64,000 nt of DNA from Arthrobacter sp. KBS0702. GTDB lineage: Bacteria; Actinomycetota; Actinomycetes; Actinomycetales; Micrococcaceae. Where the stretch lies: contig NZ_CP042172.1 in NCBI RefSeq assembly GCF_005937985.2, positions 868,001 through 932,000 on the forward strand. Direction: 5' to 3'. Below the pieces are notes generated by a model. The model did not search any database. It was not told the DNA's origin and saw only the letters and a program-made list of their open reading frames with translations. Below, in pieces: positions 33,562 to 43,504 of the stretch (positions are counted from its first letter, which is position 1; the number at the start of each line of letters is the position of its first letter). The position numbers and the translations under genes are program-made.

Positions 33562-34179
33562 TCAGCGGTCGGAGGCCCTGCGGTTGCGGCGGTCGTCGGT
33601 TGTGCCGCCGTCGAAGGCCGGTTCGGTGGCCATGTCCGGATCGGTGTTCAGCGACCCGGAGGCGCCGACGACGTCGTAGCCGGTGTCGGTCAGCAGCGGC
33701 GCCGCGGGCAGCTGCCCATCCACCTCGCCGCCGCTCACGCGCTCGCGCCAGGCGCCCGTTTCGAAGTCCCGGCCCTCAATGAAAGTCTTGAACCGCCGCA
33801 GGTCTGCGCCGACCTGCCGGGAGTCGAGGCCGACGGCTGCGCCGATTTTCTCGGTCGCCGAGCCGGGCTCCCAGCTGAGTTCGACGTCGACCCTGGTTTC
33901 CGCCGGTCCGAGTTCCGCGAACCGCACGGTGCCTGCGTTGCGGGGACCGTCAAGGCTCTCCCACGACACCTGCCGGTCGGGGTCCTGATTGGTGATCCGG
34001 GCGTCGTAGTCGCGCTTGACCCCGCCGATGCTGGTCTGGAAGTGGACCGTGGTGTCGTCGAGTTGCCTGACGGCGTCGACGCCGCTCATGAACTGCGGGA
34101 AGTCCTCAAACTGGGTCCACTGGTTGTAGGCCTGGCTCAGGGGAACGTTCACATTGATGGATTCCTGGACTGTTGCCAT
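33562..34179 (-). CDS. SRPBCC-family protein (polyketide cyclase/dehydrase-like)
   Basis: A 205-residue protein whose first 150 residues form a START/SRPBCC-like helix-grip domain: VQESINVNVPLSQAYNQWTQFEDFPQFM, then VKRDYDARITNQDPDRQVSWES and a long C-terminal helix (LDSRQVGADLRRFKTFIE). Proteins of this group bind hydrophobic ligands or act as cyclases; many actinobacterial copies have no known role. The last 50 residues are low complexity and acidic/arginine-rich, probably disordered. It is not in an evident operon; the next gene upstream is 95 bases away. The family is clear, the function is not. Confidence 0.85.
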   Translation of the reverse strand: MATVQESINVNVPLSQAYNQWTQFEDFPQFMSGVDAVRQLDDTTVHFQTSIGGVKRDYDARITNQDPDRQVSWESLDGPRNAGTVRFAELGPAETRVDVELSWEPGSATEKIGAAVGLDSRQVGADLRRFKTFIEGRDFETGAWRERVSGGEVDGQLPAAPLLTDTGYDVVGASGSLNTDPDMATEPAFDGGTTDDRRNRRASDR

Positions 34180-34274
34180 GCTTGCTTCACTCCTTCAGTC
34201 GGCGGCCGGCAGGCCGGTTTCGGCCTGACTGACCAAGCTAGCCGGAACCGGCGGATAGGGAAAGCCGGGAGTGG

Positions 34275-34772
34275 CTAGCCGCCGCCTTTGCCTTTTCCCT
34301 TAGCTTTGCCGTTATCAGCGGGGGCCGGTGCGGGCGCCGGCGCCTGGGCCGCTGTCTGATCCGCGGCCGCCTTTGCTGCCGCTTCCTGGGCGGCGGCTTG
34401 GGCTGCCGCGGCGGCCTTCGCAGCCTCGGCCGCGGCCGCCTGTTGTTGGGCGATCTTGGCCGTGAGATCGGCGCGGACAACATCAACGGACGCCTTGATG
34501 CTCTGGTGGCGTTTGAAGGACACCTTTCCGTCCGCGGCGGCCGCATCGAGCTTGGTCATAAGTTCGTCCAGGAGCTTCAGCGCGCCGGCAGAGTCCTCGG
34601 TGGCCGCCGCCTCGGTGACGGCGAGGACCTGGGACTGGAGTTGTGTGGCCGCCCCGCCGTCCAGTTCGGGCGCCGTCCCGGCACAGCCGGAGAGCGAGCC
34701 CGCGACCAGGACGGCCGTCAGCACGGGTGCGGCCAGTGCTGGGCTCCAACGCCGTGTGCTTTTGCCGATCAT
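34275..34772 (-). CDS. Ala-rich lipoprotein, coupled to a Ser/Thr kinase
   Basis: A 165-residue predicted lipoprotein: basic start, hydrophobic segment and the lipobox LSGC with the lipidated cysteine at residue 30. The mature part begins with a helical region (about 40-100) and continues as an Ala/Gln-rich helix (AAAAEAAKAAAAAQAAAQEA), a PAPAPAPA hinge and a GKAKGKGKGGG basic tail that could touch teichoic or other acidic wall polymers. I recognise no enzymatic domain. Its ATG overlaps the kinase stop codon (ATGA), so the two are translationally coupled, suggesting an outside partner for the kinase. Role unknown. Confidence 0.8.
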   Translation of the reverse strand: MIGKSTRRWSPALAAPVLTAVLVAGSLSGCAGTAPELDGGAATQLQSQVLAVTEAAATEDSAGALKLLDELMTKLDAAAADGKVSFKRHQSIKASVDVVRADLTAKIAQQQAAAAEAAKAAAAAQAAAQEAAAKAAADQTAAQAPAPAPAPADNGKAKGKGKGGG

Positions 34773-36043
34773 GGTTGCACGCTCTTCTGCAGTTGTTTCA
34801 GGTGTTCCCCCAGGTCGCCGGTGACGGCGGGGTAGGGGACGACGGCGGGTGCGGGCTTCGGTGCGGCCAGGATGGTGGCGGCGACGGCGATTGCCGCAAG
34901 GAGTGCGAGCACGGCCAGGACCAGGGCGACCTTAGTGCGCCGCCGGCTCGCACGGAACCGGGTGAGCCAGCGGGAGGGGACGCTGCGGCCGTCTGAACGG
35001 CCGGCAGCCGGGCCGTCGGGGTTCAGGGCGTAGCGGGGGTGCGATTGCCCGTCCAGGCGGGGAGCGGCGCCGACGGAATCCTGGGCGGTGTTCCGTGTGA
35101 TTCCGGGACCCGTGTCCTGCGCTGACCGCGGAGCCCTGGCGGGCGGGGCAGGCAGCACCCGGGTGCGCTCTTCGGCCAGGGCACCCGGCAGCGAGTCCGG
35201 GGAGATCAGCGCCTGGCGCAGGGCCGACTCCAGCTCGGCGGCCGCCGGACGGTCCAAGGGGTCCAGCGCGGTCATCGCCCGGATCAGCGTGGCCCACTCC
35301 GCCGGAACACTGTCCGGAATGACCGGGGCACGGTGCAGCCGGGCCACCGCGGACTCGACGGCGCTTCCCGGGTATTCGACCGAACCCTTGATGCACTCCA
35401 GCAGGACCAGGCCGAGCGAGTAGATGTCGCTGGCCGGACCCATGTCTGCGCCGCGGGCCTGCTCGGGGCTCAGGTACGCCGCCGTACCCACCATGGTGCC
35501 GGTAGCGGTGAGCCGGGTTCCGTCCACGATCCTGGCAATGCCGAAATCGGTCAGCTTCGGCCGTAGCGGCTCGCCCGGCCGGACCTGCACCAGCAGCACA
35601 TTCGCCGGCTTGATGTCGCGGTGGATGATGCCGAGGGAGTGGACGTAGGCGAGGGCATCCGCGAGTCCCGCGCCGATGACAGCAAGTTCGTCGAGCGGCA
35701 CGGGACTGTGCCGGATCCGGCTCCGGAGGTCCTGGCCGTCCACCAGTTCCATGGTCAGGAAGGGCCTCGGCTCCTCCGGGATCCGCGTGTCTGTGCCGGC
35801 GTCGAACAGCGTCACCAGGCTCGGATGGTTCAACGTGGCCAGCAGTTCGATTTCGGCCTGCTGCCGCTTGAGCTCATCGGCATCGGCGGACTGCGGAGCG
35901 AACAGCTTCAGCGCGACGTCCCGGCCCAGGTTCTCGTCCCGGGCCGAGTACACGGAGGCCATACCGCCCCGGCCGACCACTTCCCCAAGCCGGTAGCGGC
36001 CGCTCAGAATCTCTGTCGTGACCTCGCTGGGCGAAGCGTCCAC
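34769..36043 (-). CDS. Transmembrane Ser/Thr protein kinase (PknB-like)
   Basis: A 424-residue eukaryotic-type kinase. The N-lobe has GRGGMASV (24-31) and the ATP-binding lysine K46. The catalytic loop HRDIKPANVLL starts at residue 141, with DFGIAR and the activation-segment threonines (GTRLTATGTMVGTAAYLSPE) after it. A disordered linker (about 285-370) leads to a single membrane helix (about 371-394) and a short 30-residue extracellular tail. It lacks PASTA repeats, so it is not the classic cell-wall-sensing PknB. GTG start. It overlaps the lipoprotein gene downstream, which may act as its extracellular partner or target. All catalytic residues are present, so it should be active. Confidence 0.93.
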   Translation of the reverse strand: MDASPSEVTTEILSGRYRLGEVVGRGGMASVYSARDENLGRDVALKLFAPQSADADELKRQQAEIELLATLNHPSLVTLFDAGTDTRIPEEPRPFLTMELVDGQDLRSRIRHSPVPLDELAVIGAGLADALAYVHSLGIIHRDIKPANVLLVQVRPGEPLRPKLTDFGIARIVDGTRLTATGTMVGTAAYLSPEQARGADMGPASDIYSLGLVLLECIKGSVEYPGSAVESAVARLHRAPVIPDSVPAEWATLIRAMTALDPLDRPAAAELESALRQALISPDSLPGALAEERTRVLPAPPARAPRSAQDTGPGITRNTAQDSVGAAPRLDGQSHPRYALNPDGPAAGRSDGRSVPSRWLTRFRASRRRTKVALVLAVLALLAAIAVAATILAAPKPAPAVVPYPAVTGDLGEHLKQLQKSVQP

Positions 36044-36278
36044 GATGTTACCCCGTCCCTCTCATCGGCGCCGTGGTGGCGCCCCTAAAGAATAATACGG
36101 GTACGGGTATCGCGGTCCAGCATGGCGCTGTTCCGCCCACCTGGCATAGGGGTTGATGTATCCACCTTTCACTCGTAGGGAAGAGGCTTCGCCATTGCCT
36201 GTGAGGCCGTTGGATCCCCCAGCGGACCCAACGACATCGCTCCGGCGGTTAAGGGACCAGGACAGGAGCGGCCACGCG

Positions 36279-36437
36279 CTACGGCGGACGTTCTGCGTGC
36301 GGGGGTCTCACTTGGGTGCGGCGAAGCTGAAGGGATGCGCGAGGGGCCGGCGCGGGCCGGTTCGCCGACGGCGCTGAGACGGGGCGCCTAGGCGAAGCGG
36401 GGGTGCCGTTGATCCGGTCGCGGACTGTGAGGTCCAT
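36279..36437 (-). CDS. Possible 52-residue small protein
   Basis: An ATG at 36435-36437 is preceded by a perfect AGGAG eight bases upstream. The frame stays open for 52 codons (MDLTVRDRINGTPASPRRP at the start, then Arg/Pro/Ala-rich). It lies in the 483-base gap between the kinase start and the Pro-rich pseudogene. Composition is that expected of any frame in GC-rich DNA, so only the ribosome site supports it. The rest of the gap shows nothing credible. Confidence 0.3.
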   Translation of the reverse strand: MDLTVRDRINGTPASPRRPVSAPSANRPAPAPRASLQLRRTQVRPPHAERPP

Positions 36438-36482
36438 GGGAAATTCTCCTGAATGACTGATGGCGGGCGCACATGGCAGCCC

Positions 36483-36527
36483 GAAGGACCGTGCTCTGCG
36501 CAGGAAATTGGCAGAGAACGGCCCTTC
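36483..36527 (-). terminator. Hairpin at the end of the Pro-rich gene
   Basis: 36483-36499 pairs with 36511-36527 at 15 of 17 positions around an 11-base loop, starting at the stop codon of the upstream reading frame. There is no T-run. A terminator or 3'-end stabiliser is likely. Confidence 0.55.
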
Positions 36528-37919
36528 TAGTCAGGAGAAGATCCGGGATCGGCGGCGTCAGCAGGATGGACGTGCTGGAGCGGACCGCTGATCGGGTCGG
36601 CGCCCATGGGGGGAATGAAGAACAGTGAACCCGGCAGCCAGGCCAGGGCGCCGGACGTGCCGCTGGAGGCGGCTCCGCTGCCAGAACCCGAGCCCGGCAC
36701 CGGCGGCAGGGCACTGGGCGCCGGGAGGCCGGTTCCGCCACCCCAAGGGCGCGGGCCGTCGTTCCCGCCGGCCGGCGCCGCCGGCGCGGCCGGGGTGTTG
36801 CCGCCGGACGGGACGGGGCTGGCGGGTACTGGGTTCTCTGCGGGCGGGGCGCTGGCCGGACTGCCCGCGGCGTGAGGTTCCGGCAGGACCATGAGCGGAA
36901 CATAGGCCTGGCGTACGGTCGCGTATCCGGTCGAATTGGCCATGCCGGGCTGGGGCTGCGCTGCCGCCCCGGGGCCGCAGGCCAGCGCGGGGTCGGCAGG
37001 GGACACGGCCGCCACCGTTTCCATCGGCAGGACAAGGAGCACCGGCGCCGGCGCCGCCGGGGTGGTCACGGGGGCGGGCGCAGGGACAGGGACAGTCGGC
37101 GTCGTACCGGGCACCGCGGGCCCGGGAGCCGGCACCGCCGGGACCCCACCGGGCAGCGGCGCCGTCGGTGTTGTGCCAGTCGCGGGCTGGCCCACCGGGA
37201 GCGTGGGGTCCGGGGCCGGTTGAACCACCGGGACACCTGGCAGGCCGCCAGGGTCCTGAGCCGGGTCGGTCACCGGATCCGGGGCCGGGAGGGCAGGGTC
37301 GACGACCGGCGGCGCGGGTGCGGGCTCAGGGACGGGGGCTGGCGCCGGTGCTGGCGCAGGGGCAGGGGCAGGAACGGGGGAGGGAGCACGTGACGGGGCG
37401 GGGGCGGGGGGGGGGCAGGCGCGGGAACGGGGGCAGGCTCCGCAGGCGGAGAGGCCACCGGCCCGGTTGCTGGCGGGACCGGGGCGGGCTCTCAGCCGCG
37501 GGCGGGGCAGGGGCCGGCGCTGGGGCTGCGGGCGGTGCCGGCAAGGTCACCGGCACGACGGGCGGGGCCGGCTGCGCCACGGGCGGGGCCGGCTGCGCCA
37601 CGGGCGGGGGCGGCAGGGCCGGAGGCATCGGAGCCGGTGGCAGGTCCGGGACGATTGCCGGCAGCGTCGGGGCGGGCGCCACTGGAATCGGGGCCGGCAA
37701 ACTGGGCTCCGTCACGTCGTCCGTCATCGGCAGCTGGATCATGGCCGCAATCGAAGTACTCGAGGTACTCGGAACGGTGCTGGAGACCGTGAGTCCGTCG
37801 GCGCTCGCGGCTGCGGCAGAGAGCGCCAACCACGTCAGCGCGGCCGCTATGGCAAGCAACACGGTCCGCACGATGCGGCGCGCAGGGGAGGGGCTCGCTG
37901 CTGATTGCATGCGCAACAC
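36527..37919 (-). pseudogene. Frameshifted secreted Pro/Ala-rich protein gene
   Basis: One gene appears spread over three frames. Frame A (from 37919) encodes a signal peptide (RTVLLAIAAALTWLALSAAAASA-DG) and a PAPP-rich stretch. Near 37485 the Pro/Ala-rich reading continues in another frame, and after a run of ten G residues (37406-37415) it continues in a third, ending at 36527 with PWGGGTGLPAPSALPPVPGS and FFIPPMGADPISGPLQHVHP. Inserting one base at each point would restore about 464 codons. The internal GTG at 37273 is therefore not a convincing start. No known domain is seen. Either a true pseudogene, a slippage-switchable gene, or assembly errors in a very GC-rich repeat. Confidence 0.7.
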
Positions 37920-38074
37920 CCCTCCCCGAAATCTATCGACGATTGGTCTACAGCCTAAGTCCGGGGGCCGGGGCTAGTCCATAGCGGACGGTAAATTTGG
38001 CCGCCGCAGAGCCGTGATTTCGGCCCGCGAATCCAGCGCCGTAGCCGCCGCGGCCGCCCCCCCACAGACCCTGG

Positions 38075-39145
38075 TCAGTGCAGGTCGTTCGGGTAGCTCA
38101 CTCCCAGCTGCGCGCGGACGCCGTCGAACAGCCGCATGGTGTTGAGCGAATCCTCCAGCGGCATGACCGGGCTTTCGGTGAGGCCCTGCTGAATGCAGCG
38201 TGTGACCTCGCGGAGTTCATAGCTGTAGCCGCGCCCTACCACGCTGAACCGCTCGGTGCGCGGCTCGTCGAAGCCCACCCGCACCAGGAGTTCCTTCGGG
38301 TTGTTGATCGACCCCAGGCTCTGCAGGAAGCCACCGCTGCCGGCCACGGTGGCAACGCGGGGGCCGTGGGCCAGGAGCGAGGACGTGAGCTGGGCCTGGG
38401 CGCCGTGGTGGTAGCCCAGGGTCAGCGCGTTCTGGGCGTCCACGCCGTCGTCGTTGAGCCAGCCGGTGGCACTGACCGTCTGCGGGAACCCGAGCGTCCC
38501 GAGCGCCCACAGCAGCGGGTAGACCGTGATGTCCAGCAGGGCGCCGCCGCCGTCGCGCGGCGCCCAGAGCCTGGACGTGGGGGAGTACGGGGCGGGGAAG
38601 CCCAGGTCGGCGGCGACCCACTTGACTTCGCCGATCTCGCCGGAGGTGGCGATTTCAAACGCCCGCTGCATGCTGGGCACGAACCGGCTCCACATGGCTT
38701 CCATCAGGAACAGGCCCCTGTCCCGCGCCAGCTCCACCAGCTCGGAGGCCTCCCGGGCATTGATGGTGAGGGCCTTCTCGCACAGCACGTGTTTGCCAGC
38801 CGCCAGGGCCGCCCGCGCAATCGTGTGATGCTGGGCGTGCGGTGTGGCGACGTAGACGACGTCGACGGCGTCGTCGGCCAGCAGCCGTTCATAACCGGCC
38901 GACCCGTCCTGGTCGCCGTACGCCCGGGCGAAGCCGTAGTCGGCCGCGAATGCGTCGGCCGCGGCCTGGCTGCGCGAGCTCACCGCGTACAACTCCGCAT
39001 CGGCCAGGAGCTCAAGGTCCCGGGTCACCGCGGCGGCAATGCCGCCGGTGGCGACCACGCCCCACCGCAGCCTGGCGCCGGTGGCCGTCCGCGGGTCTTG
39101 GTCCGGCTGGCTGAACAGCCACGGGGTGGCGATGGGGGCAGACAT
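38075..39145 (-). CDS. Gfo/Idh/MocA-family oxidoreductase
   Basis: A 356-residue NAD(P)-dependent oxidoreductase with an N-terminal Rossmann fold (RWGVVATGGIAAAVTRDL, near residues 27-45) and the C-terminal alpha/beta domain of the Gfo/Idh/MocA family. The cofactor/active-site signature is EKALTIN in place of the usual EKPxA, followed by EAMWSRFVPSM, a pattern of the dihydrodiol dehydrogenase-like branch. Members oxidise sugars, inositols or diols. It lies downstream of the monosaccharide ABC operon on the same strand but behind a strong terminator, so it probably has its own promoter. A role with the imported sugar is possible but unproven. Confidence 0.88.
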   Translation of the reverse strand: MSAPIATPWLFSQPDQDPRTATGARLRWGVVATGGIAAAVTRDLELLADAELYAVSSRSQAAADAFAADYGFARAYGDQDGSAGYERLLADDAVDVVYVATPHAQHHTIARAALAAGKHVLCEKALTINAREASELVELARDRGLFLMEAMWSRFVPSMQRAFEIATSGEIGEVKWVAADLGFPAPYSPTSRLWAPRDGGGALLDITVYPLLWALGTLGFPQTVSATGWLNDDGVDAQNALTLGYHHGAQAQLTSSLLAHGPRVATVAGSGGFLQSLGSINNPKELLVRVGFDEPRTERFSVVGRGYSYELREVTRCIQQGLTESPVMPLEDSLNTMRLFDGVRAQLGVSYPNDLH

Positions 39146-39270
39146 GGTGTCATCTTCTCACCCCGTGGCCCACGCGGCCCGGGGACTTTCCGCTGCGGTT
39201 TCGGACAGCTGCACCCCGGGCCCGGCCTGCCTGTGTCCGATTCCGTAGCGGAATGCCGTCCCCGGCGCAC

Positions 39271-39325
39271 AAAAGAGCCCCGGCCCTCCCCTGACCGAAT
39301 TGGTCAGCGGGGGGAGCCGGGGCCC
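39271..39325 (-). terminator. Intrinsic terminator of the sugar ABC operon
   Basis: On the minus strand a long GC-rich stem (CCCCGG, CTCCCC and CTGACC steps against GGTCAG, GGGGAG and CCGGGG) closes on an AATTC loop and is followed by CTTTT (AAAA at 39271-39274). It starts 20 bases after the chvE stop. Confidence 0.88.
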
Positions 39326-39344
39326 TAATGGTGGAGCGTTGAGA

Positions 39345-40454
39345 CTACTTGGTCAGCGGTCCGAGTACCGGATCGTCGACGTAGGCCGTCTTAACGTTTT
39401 CCTTGGTCACGATGACCGGCTGCAGCAGGAACGCCGGAACGGTCTTGACCTTGTTGTTGTAGGACTTGTCATCGTTGATCTCAGGCTTCTTGCCGGCCTG
39501 GATGTCCTTGACCATGGTGATCGCGTGCTCGACGAGCTTGCGGGTGTCCTTGTTGATGGTGGAGTACTGCTCACCGGCGAGGATCGACTTGACCGACTCG
39601 ACCTCGGAGTCCTGGCCCGTGATGACCGGCAGCGGCTTGCCGGCGGCCTTGACAGAGGTCAGGACCGCGCGGGCCAGCGTGTCGTTCGGGGACAGCACGC
39701 CGTCGAGCGTGGCGCTGCCGTAGCTGCCGGTCAGCAGGGTGTCGGCACGACGCTGGGCGTTCTCAGCCTTCCAGCCCTGGATAACGGCCTGCTCGAAGGA
39801 CGTCTGGCCGGACAGGACCTTGAGGGTACCGTCGTCGATCTTCGGCTTGAGCACCTTCATGGCACCGTCGAAGAAGACCTTGGCGTTGGCGTCATCGGGG
39901 GAACCGGCGAACAGTTCGATGTTGTACGGGCCCGTCGGCTTCTTGGCCTTCATGCCGTCCAGCAGGGCCTGGCCCTGCAGCTCGCCGACCTTGAAGTTGT
40001 CGTAGGCGACGTAGTAGTCGACGTTGTCGGTGTTCAGGAGCAGACGGTCATACGCGATGATGGTGGCGCCGGCGTCCTTGGCCTGCTTGAGCTGGGTACC
40101 CAGCTGGGCGCCGTCGATGGCACCCACGATGATGACCTTGGCACCCTTGGTGACCATGGCGCTGATCTGGTTCTGCTGCTCCGAGACGCCGCCGTTGGCG
40201 AACTGCACATCTGCCTTGAAGCCAGCACCATTGAGGCCATCGTTGAACAGCTTCTCTGCCAGCACCCAGTTTTCACTGGTCTTCTGGGGGAGCGCGACGC
40301 CGATCGAGGAGTTCTTGGGGAACGCCTCACCGCCGCTTGCGCCACCGGAAGTTCCGCTGTCGGAACGGCCGCAGGCTGTCAGCGCCAGTGCCGCAATAGC
40401 AGCGATCGCTGCTGCCTTTCCTGCTTTACCAATCAGTTGCATTGCTTGGTTCAC
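39345..40454 (-). CDS. chvE: Monosaccharide ABC transporter substrate-binding lipoprotein (ChvE-like)
   Basis: A 369-residue periplasmic-binding-type lipoprotein: signal with lipobox LTAC (C28) followed by GRSDSGTSGG. The type I sugar-binding fold includes SIGVALPQKTSENW, VIIVGAIDGAQLGTQLKQAK, GATIIAYDRLLLNTDNVDYY and GQDSEVESVKSILAGEQYST. The pattern is that of ChvE/multiple-monosaccharide binding proteins, which take glucose, galactose, arabinose or xylose. It is the last gene of the ATPase-permease-binder operon; the usual proteobacterial order is binder first. The GTG start and an ATG four codons later are both possible. The exact sugar cannot be read from sequence. Confidence 0.92.
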   Translation of the reverse strand: MNQAMQLIGKAGKAAAIAAIAALALTACGRSDSGTSGGASGGEAFPKNSSIGVALPQKTSENWVLAEKLFNDGLNGAGFKADVQFANGGVSEQQNQISAMVTKGAKVIIVGAIDGAQLGTQLKQAKDAGATIIAYDRLLLNTDNVDYYVAYDNFKVGELQGQALLDGMKAKKPTGPYNIELFAGSPDDANAKVFFDGAMKVLKPKIDDGTLKVLSGQTSFEQAVIQGWKAENAQRRADTLLTGSYGSATLDGVLSPNDTLARAVLTSVKAAGKPLPVITGQDSEVESVKSILAGEQYSTINKDTRKLVEHAITMVKDIQAGKKPEINDDKSYNNKVKTVPAFLLQPVIVTKENVKTAYVDDPVLGPLTK

Positions 40455-40503
40455 TTTCTATAGATGGTGTTCGGAGAATCGGGGTTCCAGGGCCAGGAAG
40501 CGT

Positions 40504-41772
40504 TCAGGATTCCTTGGCGATGACCTCTTTGGTGGAAGTGGTTTCGTCGGGCCTGTTTTCGCTGCTGCGGCCGAAGTTCTTCATCATCATGCCGATGATC
40601 GACTTCTTGCCCTGGGTCTTGTTGTAGACATCGAAGGCGACGGCGATCAGAAGCACGAGGCCCTTGATGATCTGGGTGAGGTCGGCGCCGACGCCGAGGA
40701 GCTGGAGGCCGTTGTTCAGCACGGCCATCACCAGACCACCGACGATCGAGCCGATCACGGTGCCGACGCCGCCGGTCACCGCGGCGCCGCCGATGAAGAC
40801 GGCCGCGATCGCGTCGAGTTCCCAGCCGACGCCGTCGAACGGGCCGGAGGCGGTGGAGCGGCCAACGAAGATCATGCCGGCGAGGCCGGCCAGGATCGAC
40901 ATGTTCATCATCACCAGGAAGTTGACCTTCTTGGACTGCACGCCGGAGAGTTCGGCGGCGTGGCGGTTGCCGCCGACGGCGTAGACGTGGCGGCCGATGA
41001 TGGTCTTGGAGGAGATGAAGCCGTAGATCAGGACGAGGACGGCCAGGATCAGGCCCGGAATCGGGAACGAGGTGCCGGGGCGGCCGGTCGCGAACAGGTA
41101 CGTCGCGTAGAGGATGGCGCCACAGATCAGGACGAGCTTCGTGACGGTGACCCAGGCCTCCGGAACCTCGGCGCCCAGGGCCTTGGCCTTGCGGCGGGAG
41201 CGGATCTCGCTGAACACCACGAAGGCGGCGCCGAGCAGGCCCAGCAGCAGGGTGAGGTTGTTGTAGCCGGTGTTGGGCCCGAATTCAGGCAGGTAGCCGG
41301 AACCGATGTACTGGAAGTCGTTCGGCACCGGGATGGTGTTGGACTTGCCGACGAACTGGTTGAAGCCGCGGAAGAGCAGCATGCCGGCCAGCGTGACGAT
41401 GAAGGCAGGAATGCCGACGTAGGCGGTCCAGAAGCCCTGCCAGGCCCCGATCAGGGCTCCGAGCAGCAGGCCAAGCAGGATGCCGGCGTACCACGGGATG
41501 CCCCAGTCGCGGATCATCAGGGCGACACTGACGCCCACGAACGCGGCGACCGAGCCAACCGAGAGGTCGATGTGGCCGGCGATGATCACCAGCACCATCC
41601 CGATCGCGAGGATCAGAATGTAGGAGTTGCCATTGAAGAGGTTGATGACGTTGCCCGGGGTGAGCGTGCGGCCCTCTGTAAAAATCTGGAAGAAGACGAT
41701 CAATGCAACCAGGGCGAAGATCATGCCGAATTGGCGGGTGTTGCCGCCAAAGAGCTTCTTGAGCGCGTTCAT
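40504..41772 (-). CDS. mmsB: Monosaccharide ABC transporter permease (MmsB/GguB)
   Basis: A 422-residue permease with about ten to twelve hydrophobic segments, of the RbsC/XylH-type family. Landmarks are GHIDLSVGSVAAFVGVSVAL early and AVGGNRHAAELSGVQSKKVNF, the cytoplasmic coupling loop, with DAIAAVFIGGAAVTGGVGTV following. The C-terminus (KNFGRSSENRPDETTSTKE) is hydrophilic. It would form the homodimeric membrane channel for the MmsA ATPase and the ChvE-like binder. It sits 45 bases after mmsA and 49 before the binder gene, on the same strand. Confidence 0.94.
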   Translation of the reverse strand: MNALKKLFGGNTRQFGMIFALVALIVFFQIFTEGRTLTPGNVINLFNGNSYILILAIGMVLVIIAGHIDLSVGSVAAFVGVSVALMIRDWGIPWYAGILLGLLLGALIGAWQGFWTAYVGIPAFIVTLAGMLLFRGFNQFVGKSNTIPVPNDFQYIGSGYLPEFGPNTGYNNLTLLLGLLGAAFVVFSEIRSRRKAKALGAEVPEAWVTVTKLVLICGAILYATYLFATGRPGTSFPIPGLILAVLVLIYGFISSKTIIGRHVYAVGGNRHAAELSGVQSKKVNFLVMMNMSILAGLAGMIFVGRSTASGPFDGVGWELDAIAAVFIGGAAVTGGVGTVIGSIVGGLVMAVLNNGLQLLGVGADLTQIIKGLVLLIAVAFDVYNKTQGKKSIIGMMMKNFGRSSENRPDETTSTKEVIAKES

Positions 41773-41817
41773 TTTGTCAGTCCTTGTTGTCCGGAATGTT
41801 CTGGATGGTCCAGAGGG

Positions 41818-43374
<1,557 letters not shown>

Positions 43375-43443
43375 CTGCCCTTACGCCTCCAATGCATGAC
43401 TTCGTTGTCCGCCCCTGCAAACCGCAGGGCCGTCTGATGGAAA

Positions 43444-43486
43444 AGTAAACTGGATCACGCCGTTGTCGTCAAGTCTTTAACGCAAC
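43444..43486 (-). promoter_or_regulatory. Promoter and ROK operator of the sugar ABC operon
   Basis: On the minus strand TTGACG (43467-43472) and TTTACT (43444-43449) are 17 bases apart. The sequence 43454-43486 overlaps the -35 and reads GTTGCGTTAA...TTGACGACAACGGC. It matches 44713-44745 upstream of the ROK gene at 28 of 33 positions, so it is probably the operator for that regulator. Confidence 0.72.
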
Positions 43487-43504
43487 AGCAAGATAACGGC
43501 TGCT

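Noticed and set aside
36153..36377. A 74-codon plus-strand frame between the kinase and the Pro-rich gene
   Set aside because: Arg-rich shadow translation with no ribosome site or family resemblance.
37270..37458. Short minus-strand frame beginning at an internal GTG in the Pro-rich region
   Set aside because: It is the middle segment of the frameshifted gene rather than an independent gene.
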